A stretch of DNA of 64,000 nucleotides from an uncultured Lachnospiraceae bacterium (GCA_910580015.1 CAJTVT010000003.1:51921-115920), one strand, 5' to 3'; positions 1 through 9,087 are shown, counted from the first letter of the stretch. Notes: generated by a model from the letters alone, not told the origin. Translations and numbers: made by a program.

Positions 1-1638
1 AACTTCTCCGATCTCTGGCTCAATACCGACACCATCCCCTAAAACACCAGATGCGAAAGTTTCATCTGGAATGTTTTCTCTCAGAATGACATTGCCCTGA
101 ATTGGAGCAAAAATCACTTTTTCTACCTGAGCTTCTGTCTCTGTAGGAATGTTTTTTGCAGGGTTCTCTGTACTGGCAGGTTCCACATTCCTGTTTTCAG
201 CAACTGTTTTCTCTTTTTTTCCTAATAATCCTCCCAGCACCATTGTGGCAGCAAATGCACTCACCATTGCAATTGCTATGGATACCATGAATTGTAGCAT
301 GCAGTCAGGTCGGATACAGATAACACCAATTACGCCACAAGGTCCTTGGGAAACAGATAATACTTTTACAAGTGTGGCGTAAGCAGCCCCGATACCACCA
401 CCAATCAATGCTCCGTAAAAAGGATATCTTAATTTTAAATTGACACCAAATATTGCTGGTTCTGTAATTCCAAGCAAAGAAGATATACCAGAAGCAGAGG
501 CCAAACTCTTCATTTTAGGATCATTCTTTGTACGGAACATCACAGCTAACGCTGCCGCACCCTGGGCGCAGTTTGCAGCCGCCACGACAGCAAATGTGGG
601 TGAACCGCCCAATGTGCCGATATTTGCAAGGATTTGTGTTTCAGCCGTTACCAGGCTGTGGTGCATACCTGTGATAACCAGTAACGGATATGTAACTCCG
701 TAAATCAGTCCTCCAACAGAACCAAGGTCAAAGAACAGCCACATAACTGCATTTGTCATGGCGTCGCCGACACCTCTCATGACTGGGCCAATAAACAGGA
801 ATGTCATTGCCCCAGCTATCAGGACAGACAACAGCGGTGTGACAATATTGTCAAGCATCGCAGGGACAATCTTCCGGAGTTTTTTCTCTACAAACGATAG
901 GCAAAAGGCTGATGCGATAACTGGAAGGACAGTTCCCTGATATCCTACTTTCGCAACAGACAGCCCAAAAATATCCCAGTACGGAACAGTTCCGTCAAGC
1001 AGCGCTTGGCCATAACCATATCCGTTCATTAAATCTGGATGGATCATAATCGCCCCGATAACTGCCCCAAGAATCGGTGTGCCGCCAAAAATCTTAGCAG
1101 CGGAAAATCCGATCAGCACCGGCAGAAAAGTAAAACCAGCGTTGGAAAACAGGTTCACCATATCTGCGAAATCTTTAATTTTCGGAAATGCTTCTACAAG
1201 CGACTGGCCTTCAACAAACATACCCTGCGCCGTCAGAATGTTATTGATGCCCATCAGAAGACCAGATGCAACCAGCGCTGGCAGGATTGGCACGAACACA
1301 TCTGCAAGGGTTTTTAAAAGTTTTTGAAGCGGATTCATCTTTTTTGCAGCCTGTTTTTTTAATTCCTCTTTTGTCATTTCCGTGATGTTAGCCATTTTGA
1401 TAAACTCGGCATAGACGTTGTTCACAATGCCCGTTCCGAGAATGATCTGAAACTGTCCGCCATTGTTGAAATTACCTTTCACAAGTTCGACATGTTCCAA
1501 GGCATCCATGTCGATCAAGGATTCATCCTTAAGGACAAGCCTGAGTCTCGTTGCACAGTGGGCGGCACTGGCAATGTTATCTTTGCCTCCCATACAGGCC
1601 AGGATTTCCTGTGCCGCTTTTACATACTTTTCTTCCAC
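1..1638 (-). CDS. scrA: Sucrose-type PTS transporter EIIBCA (partial)
   Basis: Membrane permease of the phosphotransferase system that imports and phosphorylates a sugar, most likely sucrose given the neighbouring GH32 hydrolase and LacI regulator. The EIIB domain is at residues 1-90 with the phosphorylated cysteine in HCATRLR (Cys28). The multi-membrane EIIC domain covers roughly 110-450 (GITEPAIFGV near its end). An EIIA domain starts near residue 510 (FAPIQGNVI) and is cut by the window edge, so no stop is seen. GTG at 1638 is chosen because AAGGAGG lies 8 nt upstream; in-frame ATGs at 1656 and 1659 would overlap that site. It is the distal gene of the minus-strand operon, 55 nt after the metallo-hydrolase. 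Beta-glucoside or trehalose specificity cannot be excluded. Confidence 0.88.
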   Translation of the reverse strand, partial: MEEKYVKAAQEILACMGGKDNIASAAHCATRLRLVLKDESLIDMDALEHVELVKGNFNNGGQFQIILGTGIVNNVYAEFIKMANITEMTKEELKKQAAKKMNPLQKLLKTLADVFVPILPALVASGLLMGINNILTAQGMFVEGQSLVEAFPKIKDFADMVNLFSNAGFTFLPVLIGFSAAKIFGGTPILGAVIGAIMIHPDLMNGYGYGQALLDGTVPYWDIFGLSVAKVGYQGTVLPVIASAFCLSFVEKKLRKIVPAMLDNIVTPLLSVLIAGAMTFLFIGPVMRGVGDAMTNAVMWLFFDLGSVGGLIYGVTYPLLVITGMHHSLVTAETQILANIGTLGGSPTFAVVAAANCAQGAAALAVMFRTKNDPKMKSLASASGISSLLGITEPAIFGVNLKLRYPFYGALIGGGIGAAYATLVKVLSVSQGPCGVIGVICIRPDCMLQFMVSIAIAMVSAFAATMVLGGLLGKKEKTVAENRNVEPASTENPAKNIPTETEAQVEKVIFAPIQGNVILRENIPDETFASGVLGDGVGIEPEIGEV

Positions 1639-1693
1639 ACCATTTTCCTCCTTCATCATTTTAGTGTTTTTTTGTCAATCATTGTTTCCGTCT

Positions 1694-2527
1694 TTAAACT
1701 GACACTTTCATGCCATCATAAGCTGCAACCAGCCTATGTTTCCTTGCAAATTCTTCCAGCTCGCCATGTGTCATGCCGCCATTATGGGAAAAATGATTGA
1801 TCACTTTCATGGTATCTGGACGGATACAACCCTTCTCTTCCAGCATCTCTACAAATGCAATATCATCTGACAGTCCCATATGGTAACCATCCGTTTTCAT
1901 TTTGCCCATAGTAGCGTCCATGGATATCAGATCATATTTGTGGTTGAAGATGCACTCCCATGCATCGTCGCTCAGATTCATGCCCGTATCATGGCCATAT
2001 AAGAGGCATTTCCCGTTCTTCTCAATGATATAGATTAGGCAGACCTCCCTTTTATCATGGTCTGCAGGCACTGGGATGATATGGTAACCATCTGCCATAA
2101 AATCAGCAAACGGGTCAAGTCGGATAAACTTGACTGCATCATCCAGAGGATGTACCTTAAACCGGTCAATCAGCACTGCATCATAAAATGCTTTTTCCAC
2201 CGCCGCATTGCCGTATACATGCAGTATACCCTTCGCACTGTGTCCAAAGTGTTCATGCCGGTGGATCAACTCAACTGGGAAAAAATGATCCATATGAGAA
2301 TGTGTGATCAGCAAATGCTGAATCTGTCCCAACCTCAAGGAATAACTGAGAGCATGTGTGTATGTGTCTGGCGGAAAATCAATTAAGATCTTTCTATCCA
2401 CGATGGACTGTGTTCTGGTGCGTACCTCCTTTCCACCGATATCTCTTGCCCTTCTGCAAGTTTCGCAGTCACAGAACAGAGCCGGTAACCCTTCCGCAGC
2501 AGCAGTTCCCAAATACTGTATTTCCAT
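1694..2527 (-). CDS. PhnP-like metallo-beta-lactamase fold hydrolase
   Basis: A 277-residue metallo-hydrolase. The zinc motif HSHMDH is at residues 76-81, with later ligand candidates in PADHDK, GHDTG and the C-terminal HFSHNGG. An N-terminal CDCETC motif (Cys19, Cys21, Cys24) resembles the extra metal site of PhnP-type phosphodiesterases, which open cyclic ribose phosphates. AAAGGAG precedes the ATG. The gene lies between the PTS gene and the GH32 gene on the same strand, 41 nt downstream of the latter, and is presumably co-transcribed. No other phosphonate genes are present, so the substrate is unknown; a sugar-phosphate or cyclic-phosphate by-product of the pathway is a guess. Confidence 0.8.
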   Translation of the reverse strand: MEIQYLGTAAAEGLPALFCDCETCRRARDIGGKEVRTRTQSIVDRKILIDFPPDTYTHALSYSLRLGQIQHLLITHSHMDHFFPVELIHRHEHFGHSAKGILHVYGNAAVEKAFYDAVLIDRFKVHPLDDAVKFIRLDPFADFMADGYHIIPVPADHDKREVCLIYIIEKNGKCLLYGHDTGMNLSDDAWECIFNHKYDLISMDATMGKMKTDGYHMGLSDDIAFVEMLEEKGCIRPDTMKVINHFSHNGGMTHGELEEFARKHRLVAAYDGMKVSV

Positions 2528-2568
2528 AGAACTCTCCTTTCTTTAGGGTGAATTATCCACTCCTTAAT

Positions 2569-4059
2569 TTAAATACAGATATCATATTTAATAACATCCA
2601 TACAAACTGTTCCATCTGTATCAAAAACGATACCATCTGCCTCCATAGGGGTATGAAAGATGGCAGACATCACCTTTTCTCCTCCATTTAAAAATACTTC
2701 AACTGAATACCGATCCAACAGTAGACGCAGACTCAGTACCTTATTTTGCGTTTCCGAAATACATGGCTCTGCTATCATTTTCCTGCGGCATACTACATCA
2801 CGCACAAGGCCAGAATGAGTCCTGTCAATGGTCAGGCATTTTCTCAAATAATTATATTGGAGAAGCATTTCATATTCCTCATTACATGCAAAATGAATGG
2901 CAAAATGATGAAAATTAAATTCCGTAATATCAACTTGCAGATCTATAACTCTGCCTTTGATTCCCTCCAGTTCAGTCGTTTCAGATATTCTCTTTCCGAT
3001 ATATTCAATTTTATTTTTACGATAAGACTCCAATTCTCGGACAGGATTTTGATAAATTTTTCCTTCCTTTAAAATAAGTTCTCTTGGCAGCGTCATCATG
3101 CCTGACCAATTGCAGAAGTCATTTGCTAACTTGGCGTCCCATGACTGCATCCATCCAATCATAATCCGCCTGCCGTCTGGTGTCTGCAAGGTCTGGGGGG
3201 CATAGAAATCCAGTCCATAATCTACGGACATAATTTTCTCTCTTTCAAATTGGTATGTGAGTTTATCATAGTATCCATATATAAATACAGAATTATTTCC
3301 ATTATGAAACTCATAGCCTACCGCACGCATATCCTGTGGAGAAACCATTAAAATCTGACGGTCTCCTAATGGGAAAAAATCGGGACATTCCCACATCTTT
3401 CCATATTTGCCCATGCTTTGATCCAGCACGGTAAGAAACTCCCACTGTTCCAAATTCTCAGAACGGTACAGTAGAACCTGCCCATCCCCATCTGCATTAC
3501 AGTTGCCAACTACCAGATAATAATGTTTTCCATCTTTCCATATTTTAGGGTCTCGAAAGTTTTCTGTGCTGCCTCCTTCTGGAAGATTGTCACCAGCTAT
3601 GACAGGATTTTCTATATATTTGGTATAATTTAATCCATCTCCCTTTGCCATACACTGCACCTGACAGTAATTATGTGTTCCGTCTTCTAGATACCGATCC
3701 ATTACACCAGTATAAAGCAGCACATGCTCACCCTCAGATTCTAGTGCGCTTCCAGAGTAGCATCCTCCTTCATCATACTTTTCATCTGGTGCCATTGCTA
3801 TTGGCAGATACTCCCATTTAATGAAATCCTTGCTCTTACTATGTCCCCAGTGCATCGGTCCCCACATTTTGCTGAATGGATGATATTGGAAGAACAAATG
3901 ATATTCCTCCTGATAAACTGAAAATCCGTTTGGGTCATTCATCCAGCCTACTGGAGACGACAAATGATATGCCGGCCTAGTCTCAGCAGGGATTTCAAAA
4001 ATACCTTTTTTTTCGATTTTCCGTGCCAACTCCAACTGGTTGCTTTCCGTCCTCGCCAT
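2569..4059 (-). CDS. scrB: GH32 sucrose-6-phosphate hydrolase
   Basis: Cytosolic glycoside hydrolase of family 32 that would split PTS-delivered sucrose-6-phosphate into glucose-6-phosphate and fructose. All three family signatures are visible: the nucleophile block WMNDPNG near the N-terminus, the transition-state block FRDPKIW near residue 165, and the acid/base block ECPDFF near residue 220. A C-terminal beta-sandwich follows. There is no signal peptide, which fits an intracellular enzyme. ATG at 4059 is preferred because GGGAAAGG lies about 9 nt upstream; the ATG at 4068 is almost adjacent to that site. First gene of the minus-strand operon, directly behind a consensus promoter overlapped by repressor sites. 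Confidence 0.93.
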   Translation of the reverse strand: MARTESNQLELARKIEKKGIFEIPAETRPAYHLSSPVGWMNDPNGFSVYQEEYHLFFQYHPFSKMWGPMHWGHSKSKDFIKWEYLPIAMAPDEKYDEGGCYSGSALESEGEHVLLYTGVMDRYLEDGTHNYCQVQCMAKGDGLNYTKYIENPVIAGDNLPEGGSTENFRDPKIWKDGKHYYLVVGNCNADGDGQVLLYRSENLEQWEFLTVLDQSMGKYGKMWECPDFFPLGDRQILMVSPQDMRAVGYEFHNGNNSVFIYGYYDKLTYQFEREKIMSVDYGLDFYAPQTLQTPDGRRIMIGWMQSWDAKLANDFCNWSGMMTLPRELILKEGKIYQNPVRELESYRKNKIEYIGKRISETTELEGIKGRVIDLQVDITEFNFHHFAIHFACNEEYEMLLQYNYLRKCLTIDRTHSGLVRDVVCRRKMIAEPCISETQNKVLSLRLLLDRYSVEVFLNGGEKVMSAIFHTPMEADGIVFDTDGTVCMDVIKYDICI

Positions 4060-4094
4060 ATTTTTCATCCTTTCCCTGTATTTTCAACCTATAA

Positions 4095-4133
4095 ATAACC
4101 AGTAAAGTAACCGATTAAGTAACCGGTTACTTA
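4095..4133. promoter_or_regulatory. Operator cluster 1 in the scrB leader
   Basis: Three copies of an NTAACC-type site begin at 4095, 4107 and 4119, an exact 12-bp period. The last is embedded in a perfect 18-bp palindrome, TAAGTAACCGGTTACTTA at 4116-4133, typical of a LacI-family operator with a central CG. The palindrome starts just downstream of the scrB -10 box, so bound repressor would block scrB transcription. Confidence 0.85.
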
Positions 4134-4141
4134 GTGTCTTT

Positions 4142-4170
4142 ACAGTATCACCTTTCTATTACAATGTCAA
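4142..4170 (-). promoter_or_regulatory. scrB promoter
   Basis: On the minus strand, TTGACA at 4165-4170 is followed by a 17-bp spacer and TACTGT at 4142-4147. The predicted transcription start near 4135 abuts the 4116-4133 operator. Confidence 0.75.
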
Positions 4171-4188
4171 GAGATTTTCAAAAAAATA

Positions 4189-4212
4189 ATAACCGGTTAC
4201 TTAACCAGTTAT
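4189..4212. promoter_or_regulatory. Operator cluster 2 upstream of scrR
   Basis: Two further copies of the same site start at 4189 (ATAACCGGTTAC) and 4201 (TTAACCAGTTAT), again 12 bp apart. They lie just upstream of the scrR -35 box, which suggests autoregulation and possible looping to cluster 1, about 70 bp away. Confidence 0.75.
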
Positions 4213-4220
4213 TTTTTGAA

Positions 4221-4249
4221 TTGATTTTTTAACTTTACACTGATATACT
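4221..4249 (+). promoter_or_regulatory. scrR promoter
   Basis: TTGATT at 4221-4226, a 17-bp spacer and TATACT at 4244-4249. The inferred start near 4256 leaves a short leader before the ATG at 4303. Confidence 0.6.
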
Positions 4250-4302
4250 AAAGATAATTGAAAGAAAAACTTTTGTTGTTATGCCCAATATTGGAGGCTT
4301 AT

Positions 4303-5328
4303 ATGGATAAAAAGAAAGTAACGTTTAATGATATAGCAAAATACACCAATTTTTCTAAAACCACGATATCAAGGTATTTTAATAATCCAGATTCCCTTAC
4401 TGTGGAAAACCAAGATATTATTGCACAGGCGCTTATTGATCTGGATTATCAAGAAAATAAACTTGCCAAAGTGCTGGCAAATGGAAAAAGCGAATTTATC
4501 GGAATCATCATCCCAAACCTTTACCTGCATTATTACGCCGAAATGCTAAATCAGATTCTAAGTACCTATAAAATTTTCGGTTATAAATTTCTGGTATTTA
4601 TGAGTAAAGGCAACGATGAAACGGAACGTGAATATATTCAGGAATTGCTTGCATACAAGATTGAGGGTATGATTAATTTAAGCCATGCAATTCCCTCCAG
4701 TGAACTTGCCTCTTATAATCTGCCAATTGTTGCTATCGAACGTGAAGATCAGTATATAAACAGTGTAAACACAGATAACTATATGGGAGCTGTCCAAGCA
4801 ACCAGTTTGTTGTCTAAAAATAATTGCGATGTGTTAGTACATGTAAACTCTGTTTTCCCAAAGGATATACCCGCCTATGGCCGTATTCAAGGATTCGAGG
4901 ATATCTGTAAAGAAAACAACATCAGATATGAGTTGATTTTAAAGGATTTAGGCCACTCCCCGCAGGAAATCCATATGGCCATGTCAGAAATTTATAACCA
5001 TTTAAAAATAAAATATCCAAACCAAAAAAAAGGTTTGTTTATGCCAACTGATACCCATGCCAATAGTATGCTGAATATTATTTTTCGGGAATATGGTACA
5101 CTGTCAGATGAATACCGTATTATTGGTTTCGACGATTCCCCCATTGCAGCACAGGCCATTCTTCCAATCAGTACGGTTGGTCAGCAGATTGACAAAATAG
5201 CATTTGAGGCGATGGAGCTATTAGTAACATTAATGGATGAAAGGAAGAAACGACGCCCTAAATTGCAAACGGAGCTGATTCATAAAAAGATAACGCCGAT
5301 TTTGATTCGGAGAGAAACAACAGAATAA
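4303..5328 (+). CDS. scrR: LacI-family sucrose operon repressor
   Basis: A 341-residue transcriptional repressor. The N-terminal LacI-type helix-turn-helix is clear (TFNDIAKYTNFSKTTISRYF, residues 6-25), followed by the hinge region and a periplasmic-binding-protein-like effector domain from about residue 60 (EFIGIIIPNLY) to the C-terminus. ATG at 4303 is chosen because GGAGG lies 5 nt upstream; a TTG 45 nt earlier lacks a site and sits at the expected transcription start. It is divergent from the sugar operon, with five operator-like repeats between them. By family logic it releases DNA on binding a sugar or sugar phosphate from sucrose uptake; the exact inducer cannot be read from sequence. 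Confidence 0.88.
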   Translation: MDKKKVTFNDIAKYTNFSKTTISRYFNNPDSLTVENQDIIAQALIDLDYQENKLAKVLANGKSEFIGIIIPNLYLHYYAEMLNQILSTYKIFGYKFLVFMSKGNDETEREYIQELLAYKIEGMINLSHAIPSSELASYNLPIVAIEREDQYINSVNTDNYMGAVQATSLLSKNNCDVLVHVNSVFPKDIPAYGRIQGFEDICKENNIRYELILKDLGHSPQEIHMAMSEIYNHLKIKYPNQKKGLFMPTDTHANSMLNIIFREYGTLSDEYRIIGFDDSPIAAQAILPISTVGQQIDKIAFEAMELLVTLMDERKKRRPKLQTELIHKKITPILIRRETTE

Positions 5329-5522
5329 TCGATTGCGCCCAATGGATGACGCCTTCTTTAAGAAACATTTATACCTTGCATATGGCCAGTTTCTGCTGTT
5401 TATCAGACTTATAGTGCCACTTCTATAGTAAGAATCATCAAATTTTGTTATAGTTTATTTGAAAAAAATGATATGTAAATGAAGGATTTGTATCAGAACA
5501 AATATTAGGAGGGAGATTGGCA

Positions 5523-5999
5523 ATGGAACGGGAATCAAAGAGAATATCGGATTCTAAGATGGAGCATATCTATCAGGTACGTCCCGAACATCTGAATCCT
5601 GCTGGAAGGTTGTTTGGAGGTAAATTGATGGAGTGGATCGATGAAATTGCTGCCTTTGTGGCAATGAGACATTCTGGCGGCGCTGTCACCACAGCGTCTG
5701 TTGAAAATCTACGGTTTATCCGAGGGGCGTATCAGAATGATTTGCTTGCGCTGACTGCTAGAATTACTTATGTGGGTACGAGTTCCATGGAAGTCCGAGT
5801 TGACACATATATCGAGGACTTTCAAGGTATGCGTAAACCGATCAATCGGGCGTATTTAATTTTGGTGGCAGTGGATTCAAATGGAATCCCAAGACAGGTA
5901 CCATCGATTTTGCTGGAAACAGAAAGTGAGAGGGCAGAGTGGGAGGCGGCGAAAAAGAGAAAAGAATTGAGGATCCAACGCAAGAAAGAAGGGTTTTAA
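5523..5999 (+). CDS. Acyl-CoA thioesterase, YkhA/YciA hotdog family
   Basis: A 158-residue single-hotdog-fold protein predicted to hydrolyse acyl-CoA thioesters in the cytosol. Family features are NPAGRLFGGKLMEWIDEIAA near residues 20-40, holding the catalytic Asp/Glu region, and VTTASVENLRF around residue 58. ATG at 5523 has AGGAGGG 9 nt upstream; an upstream TTG at 5517 is too close to that site. The 194 bp before it show no convincing terminator and only weak promoter-like hexamers. A basic tail (KKRKELRIQRKK) ends the protein. Its physiological substrate is unknown. Confidence 0.85.
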   Translation: MERESKRISDSKMEHIYQVRPEHLNPAGRLFGGKLMEWIDEIAAFVAMRHSGGAVTTASVENLRFIRGAYQNDLLALTARITYVGTSSMEVRVDTYIEDFQGMRKPINRAYLILVAVDSNGIPRQVPSILLETESERAEWEAAKKRKELRIQRKKEGF

Positions 6000-6072
6000 A
6001 CAGGGAAAGAGTGTGATAAAATAAAATGGATAAAAATCAAACAGCTTAAGTCAATGCAGACAAGGAGAGTAA

Positions 6073-6819
6073 GTGAAAAACAAGCAACACGATTGGAAAT
6101 TTATCCTGCAATTTCTTCTGACCCTGACTATATTTCTTTTTGCAGTTGTGAGAATTGGTATGTTTTACTGGGAATATTCGAAAGGAGCTAAGGAGTATCA
6201 AAACTTGCAAGATGCGGTAATTTTCTCGGAGGAGGAATCCCCAACAGATACAGAGAGTGATGAATTTGCCATAGATTTTGAAAAACTACAAAAAATCAAC
6301 CCAGATATTGTAGGCTGGATTCAAATAGAAAAATTGGGAATCAGTTATCCGATTGTACAGGGAAAGGATAATGAATACTACCTGTCACATACTTTTTACA
6401 GGAAGGAGAATAAATGTGGCAGTATTTTCATGGAAGTGCAAAATGAGAAAGATTTTCGAGATCAAAACACGTTTCTATATGGACATAATATGAAAGATCA
6501 TTCTATGTTTGCCAAGTTGAATGAACTAAAACAGGAGGAAGTCTTTCAGGACAATCCTAAATTTTTGATTTATACCCCAGAGGGAATCCATCGGTATCAG
6601 ATATTCTCCTGTTACACTGCATCTCTAGAATCGGATTCCTTCCAGTATAAATTTACGTCAGAAGAGGAATATGCCAGATGGCAAAAAAATGTGAAGGGAT
6701 ATAGTATCTATGATACGGGTGTGGAACCTCAAAAAGAACAGAAAATCGTAACATTGATGACTTGTACAGCACAGGGACAGAATTACCGTTTTTTGGTGCA
6801 TGGGGTGTTGGTGAATTAG
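6073..6819 (+). CDS. Class B sortase
   Basis: A 248-residue membrane-anchored transpeptidase that would cleave sorting signals and attach proteins to peptidoglycan. The N-terminal membrane anchor spans about residues 10-30. The class B fold follows, with catalytic His138 (YGHNM), Cys231 (TLMTCTA) and Arg239 (NYRFLVHG), all present. GTG start with AAGGAG 5 nt upstream. The sirtuin gene begins 16 nt after its stop, so the two may be co-transcribed. No substrate with an obvious NPQTN- or LPXTG-like motif was seen in the window, so the partner protein is probably elsewhere. Confidence 0.9.
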   Translation: MKNKQHDWKFILQFLLTLTIFLFAVVRIGMFYWEYSKGAKEYQNLQDAVIFSEEESPTDTESDEFAIDFEKLQKINPDIVGWIQIEKLGISYPIVQGKDNEYYLSHTFYRKENKCGSIFMEVQNEKDFRDQNTFLYGHNMKDHSMFAKLNELKQEEVFQDNPKFLIYTPEGIHRYQIFSCYTASLESDSFQYKFTSEEEYARWQKNVKGYSIYDTGVEPQKEQKIVTLMTCTAQGQNYRFLVHGVLVN

Positions 6820-6835
6820 ACAGGAGGAACAGAGA

Positions 6836-7579
6836 ATGGCAGAATTAAACAGAGAGGAAAAAATTCAAAAATTTCTGGATATGGTAGAAGCATCGGATAA
6901 CATTGTTTTCTTTGGGGGCGCTGGAGTGTCTACTGAGAGTGGTATTCCAGATTTTCGAAGTGTAGATGGGCTATATAACCAGGAATACGATTATCCCCCA
7001 GAAACGATTTTAAGTCATACCTTTTACCGGAGAAATCCCCAAGAATTTTATCGATTCTATCGGAATAAAATGTTGTGTCTGACAGCGCAGCCCAATATGG
7101 CACATAAGAAATTGGCAGAATTAGAAACCGCAGGGAAGGTAAAGGCCGTGGTGACCCAGAATATAGACGGGCTCCATCAGCTTGCAGGGAGCAAAAAGGT
7201 GTTGGAGCTTCATGGCAGCGTACATCGGAATTACTGTGAATCCTGTCATCAGATGTATAACGCAGAATATGTACAAAAAAGTCAAGGGATCCCCCAGTGT
7301 GAAAGTTGCGGCGGAGATTTGAAACCAGATGTGGTTCTTTATGAGGAAGGGCTTGACAACCATACCATTCAGGAAGCCGTTTATTATATCAGCAATGCGG
7401 ATATGCTGATTATTGGCGGTACGTCACTTGCGGTATATCCAGCAGCAGGACTGATTGATTATTATCGAGGGAAGAAATTGGTGCTGATCAACAAGACTGC
7501 AACTGCCAGAGATGGAGTTGCGGATTTAGTGCTTTCTGAGAGCATTGGCGAATTGTTTGGGAAGATTGTGGTATCGTAG
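6836..7579 (+). CDS. cobB: NAD-dependent protein deacylase, Sir2 family
   Basis: A 247-residue sirtuin that removes acyl groups from lysine using NAD. The NAD-binding motif GGAGVSTESGIPDF is at residues 27-40, QNIDGLHQLAG at 108-118 and the catalytic histidine in LELHGSVH (His126). Four zinc cysteines follow: Cys134 and Cys137, then Cys155 and Cys158. Length matches bacterial class U/III sirtuins. A GAGG-containing site precedes the ATG. The gene lies between the sortase and the DUF951 gene with short gaps; the neighbours do not point to a specific target. Confidence 0.93.
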   Translation: MAELNREEKIQKFLDMVEASDNIVFFGGAGVSTESGIPDFRSVDGLYNQEYDYPPETILSHTFYRRNPQEFYRFYRNKMLCLTAQPNMAHKKLAELETAGKVKAVVTQNIDGLHQLAGSKKVLELHGSVHRNYCESCHQMYNAEYVQKSQGIPQCESCGGDLKPDVVLYEEGLDNHTIQEAVYYISNADMLIIGGTSLAVYPAAGLIDYYRGKKLVLINKTATARDGVADLVLSESIGELFGKIVVS

Positions 7580-7602
7580 GAACTATGGAAAAGGAGAAAA
7601 AT

Positions 7603-7791
7603 ATGCCAATACCATATGAGATAGGAGATATTGTACGATTAAAAAAGCAGCATCCCTGTGGGAGCAGTGAATGGGAGGTGCTTCGAGTGGGGGCCGACTT
7701 TCGCCTGAAGTGCTTAGGCTGTGGACACCAGATTATGATTGCAAGAAAGCTGGTGGAGAAAAGTACACGAGAGATTAGAAAACCAGGCTAA
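7603..7791 (+). CDS. DUF951 family small protein
   Basis: A 62-residue protein of the DUF951 family, recognisable from YEIGDIVRLKKQHPCGSSEW and a C-terminal CLGCGHQIMIARKLVEK. Members are common in Firmicutes and often sit near chromosome-partition or translation genes; their function is not established. ATG at 7603 is preferred because AAGGAG lies 6 nt upstream; an in-frame ATG at 7585 has a weaker site. The gene follows the sirtuin closely. The Cys-x-x-Cys could bind metal, which is inference only. Confidence 0.82.
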   Translation: MPIPYEIGDIVRLKKQHPCGSSEWEVLRVGADFRLKCLGCGHQIMIARKLVEKSTREIRKPG

Positions 7792-7942
7792 TGTAGTGTA
7801 GATTTCCGTAGTAGTGAATATTTCAGTAGTGGTGAACATTCTTATTATTTTAGGAAGTTTTTTCCGGATGAAATTTCCATAGAAACATGATATGATAGAA
7901 TAATAGAACAGATGTAAACACATTTGAATGATCGAGGAAATT

Positions 7943-9010
7943 ATGGAGAAAGACAGACCGAAAAGAAGGAAAATCAACAGAAAAAAAGTCATGATACGAT
8001 TGTGCCTTGTTGTGTCCGTGTTTTTTGTGAGTTATTTCATTCTGGTAAATACCCTGGTTAGCGCGGCTTTGGTTCCTTCGTTTATGGAGAAATTGGAAGC
8101 TTTTGAGCGGATTACAGAAGAGAGTTATGCAGCACAAGTGCAGACCTCAGATATTAAAAACAATCGAACCGCTTTCCAAATTGAGACAAGAGAATGGCTA
8201 GAAACAGCAGAAATCCAGAAACTTTCCAGAAAGACAAAAGATGGGTATACATTGATTGCGGCAGAATTTCCGGCGGGCAGTCAAGAAAAACAAAAGGAAG
8301 AAGTTTTGACAGAAAAGAAAAAGGACAATCCAGAAGAAAGCCATAACTGGGTATTACTACTCCATGGTTATACTGGCTGGAAAGAGGAAATGTATCCTTT
8401 TGCTTATTGGTATCATCAGAAAGGCTATCATGTGTTGGCGCCAGATCTCAGGTGTCAGGGGGAAAGCGAGGGCGATTTTATTGGAATGGGATGGACCGAT
8501 CATTTTGACTGTATGATCTGGATTGATTATATTTTATCAAAAGATCCAGAGGCCAGGATTGTCCTGCATGGACAGTCCATGGGGGCGGCGACGGCGCTGA
8601 TGATAGCGGGAGAGGAAGAGTTGCCCAGTCAAGTAAAAGCTGTTATTTCCGATTGCGCCTATACAGATGCATATTCCATGTTTGGCGAGAAGATAAAAGA
8701 ATGGTTTGGTCTTCCAGCAGTCCCATTTGTGGATTCTGCGTGTCTGGTATTGAAGCTTCGAGGTGGTTATGACTTAAAGGACGCTTCTGCTATCGAGGCA
8801 GTACAGAGAAGTCAGATCCCCACACTTTTTATCCACGGAGATGAGGATAGGATGATTTCGGTTCAGATGACAAAAGATTTATATGAGGCTGCGGTCTGTC
8901 CCAAAGAATTACTGATTGTGGAGGGGGCCGGACATGCACAGTCTCAGGACAAAGATCCAGATACATATTATGGGAGCATCCAGAGCTTTTTGGCACAGCA
9001 AGTGCATTGA
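7943..9010 (+). CDS. Membrane-anchored alpha/beta hydrolase
   Basis: A 355-residue serine hydrolase of the alpha/beta fold. A membrane segment near residues 13-35 follows a strongly basic start, placing the catalytic domain outside the cytoplasm. The oxyanion/turn region LLLHGYTGWKEE, nucleophile motif GQSMGA (Ser212), acid in HGDEDR (Asp302) and GAGHA histidine (His331) form a complete triad. ATG at 7943 follows CGAGGAAA; an in-frame ATG 15 nt earlier lacks a site. About 150 bp of AT-rich sequence separates it from DUF951. A strong terminator follows at 9054. Substrate unknown; relatives are annotated as esterases or peptidases. Confidence 0.85.
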   Translation: MEKDRPKRRKINRKKVMIRLCLVVSVFFVSYFILVNTLVSAALVPSFMEKLEAFERITEESYAAQVQTSDIKNNRTAFQIETREWLETAEIQKLSRKTKDGYTLIAAEFPAGSQEKQKEEVLTEKKKDNPEESHNWVLLLHGYTGWKEEMYPFAYWYHQKGYHVLAPDLRCQGESEGDFIGMGWTDHFDCMIWIDYILSKDPEARIVLHGQSMGAATALMIAGEEELPSQVKAVISDCAYTDAYSMFGEKIKEWFGLPAVPFVDSACLVLKLRGGYDLKDASAIEAVQRSQIPTLFIHGDEDRMISVQMTKDLYEAAVCPKELLIVEGAGHAQSQDKDPDTYYGSIQSFLAQQVH

Positions 9011-9053
9011 GTAGCCAAAGTTTATAAGAGGAAAATAGCTTCGATGGACATAG

Positions 9054-9087
9054 GACAGATAAGGAATATTCTTTATCTGTCTTTTTT
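9054..9087 (+). terminator. Rho-independent terminator after the hydrolase gene
   Basis: GACAGATAAG and CTTTATCTGTC pair around a short AT-rich loop and are followed by TTTTTT. Confidence 0.85.
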
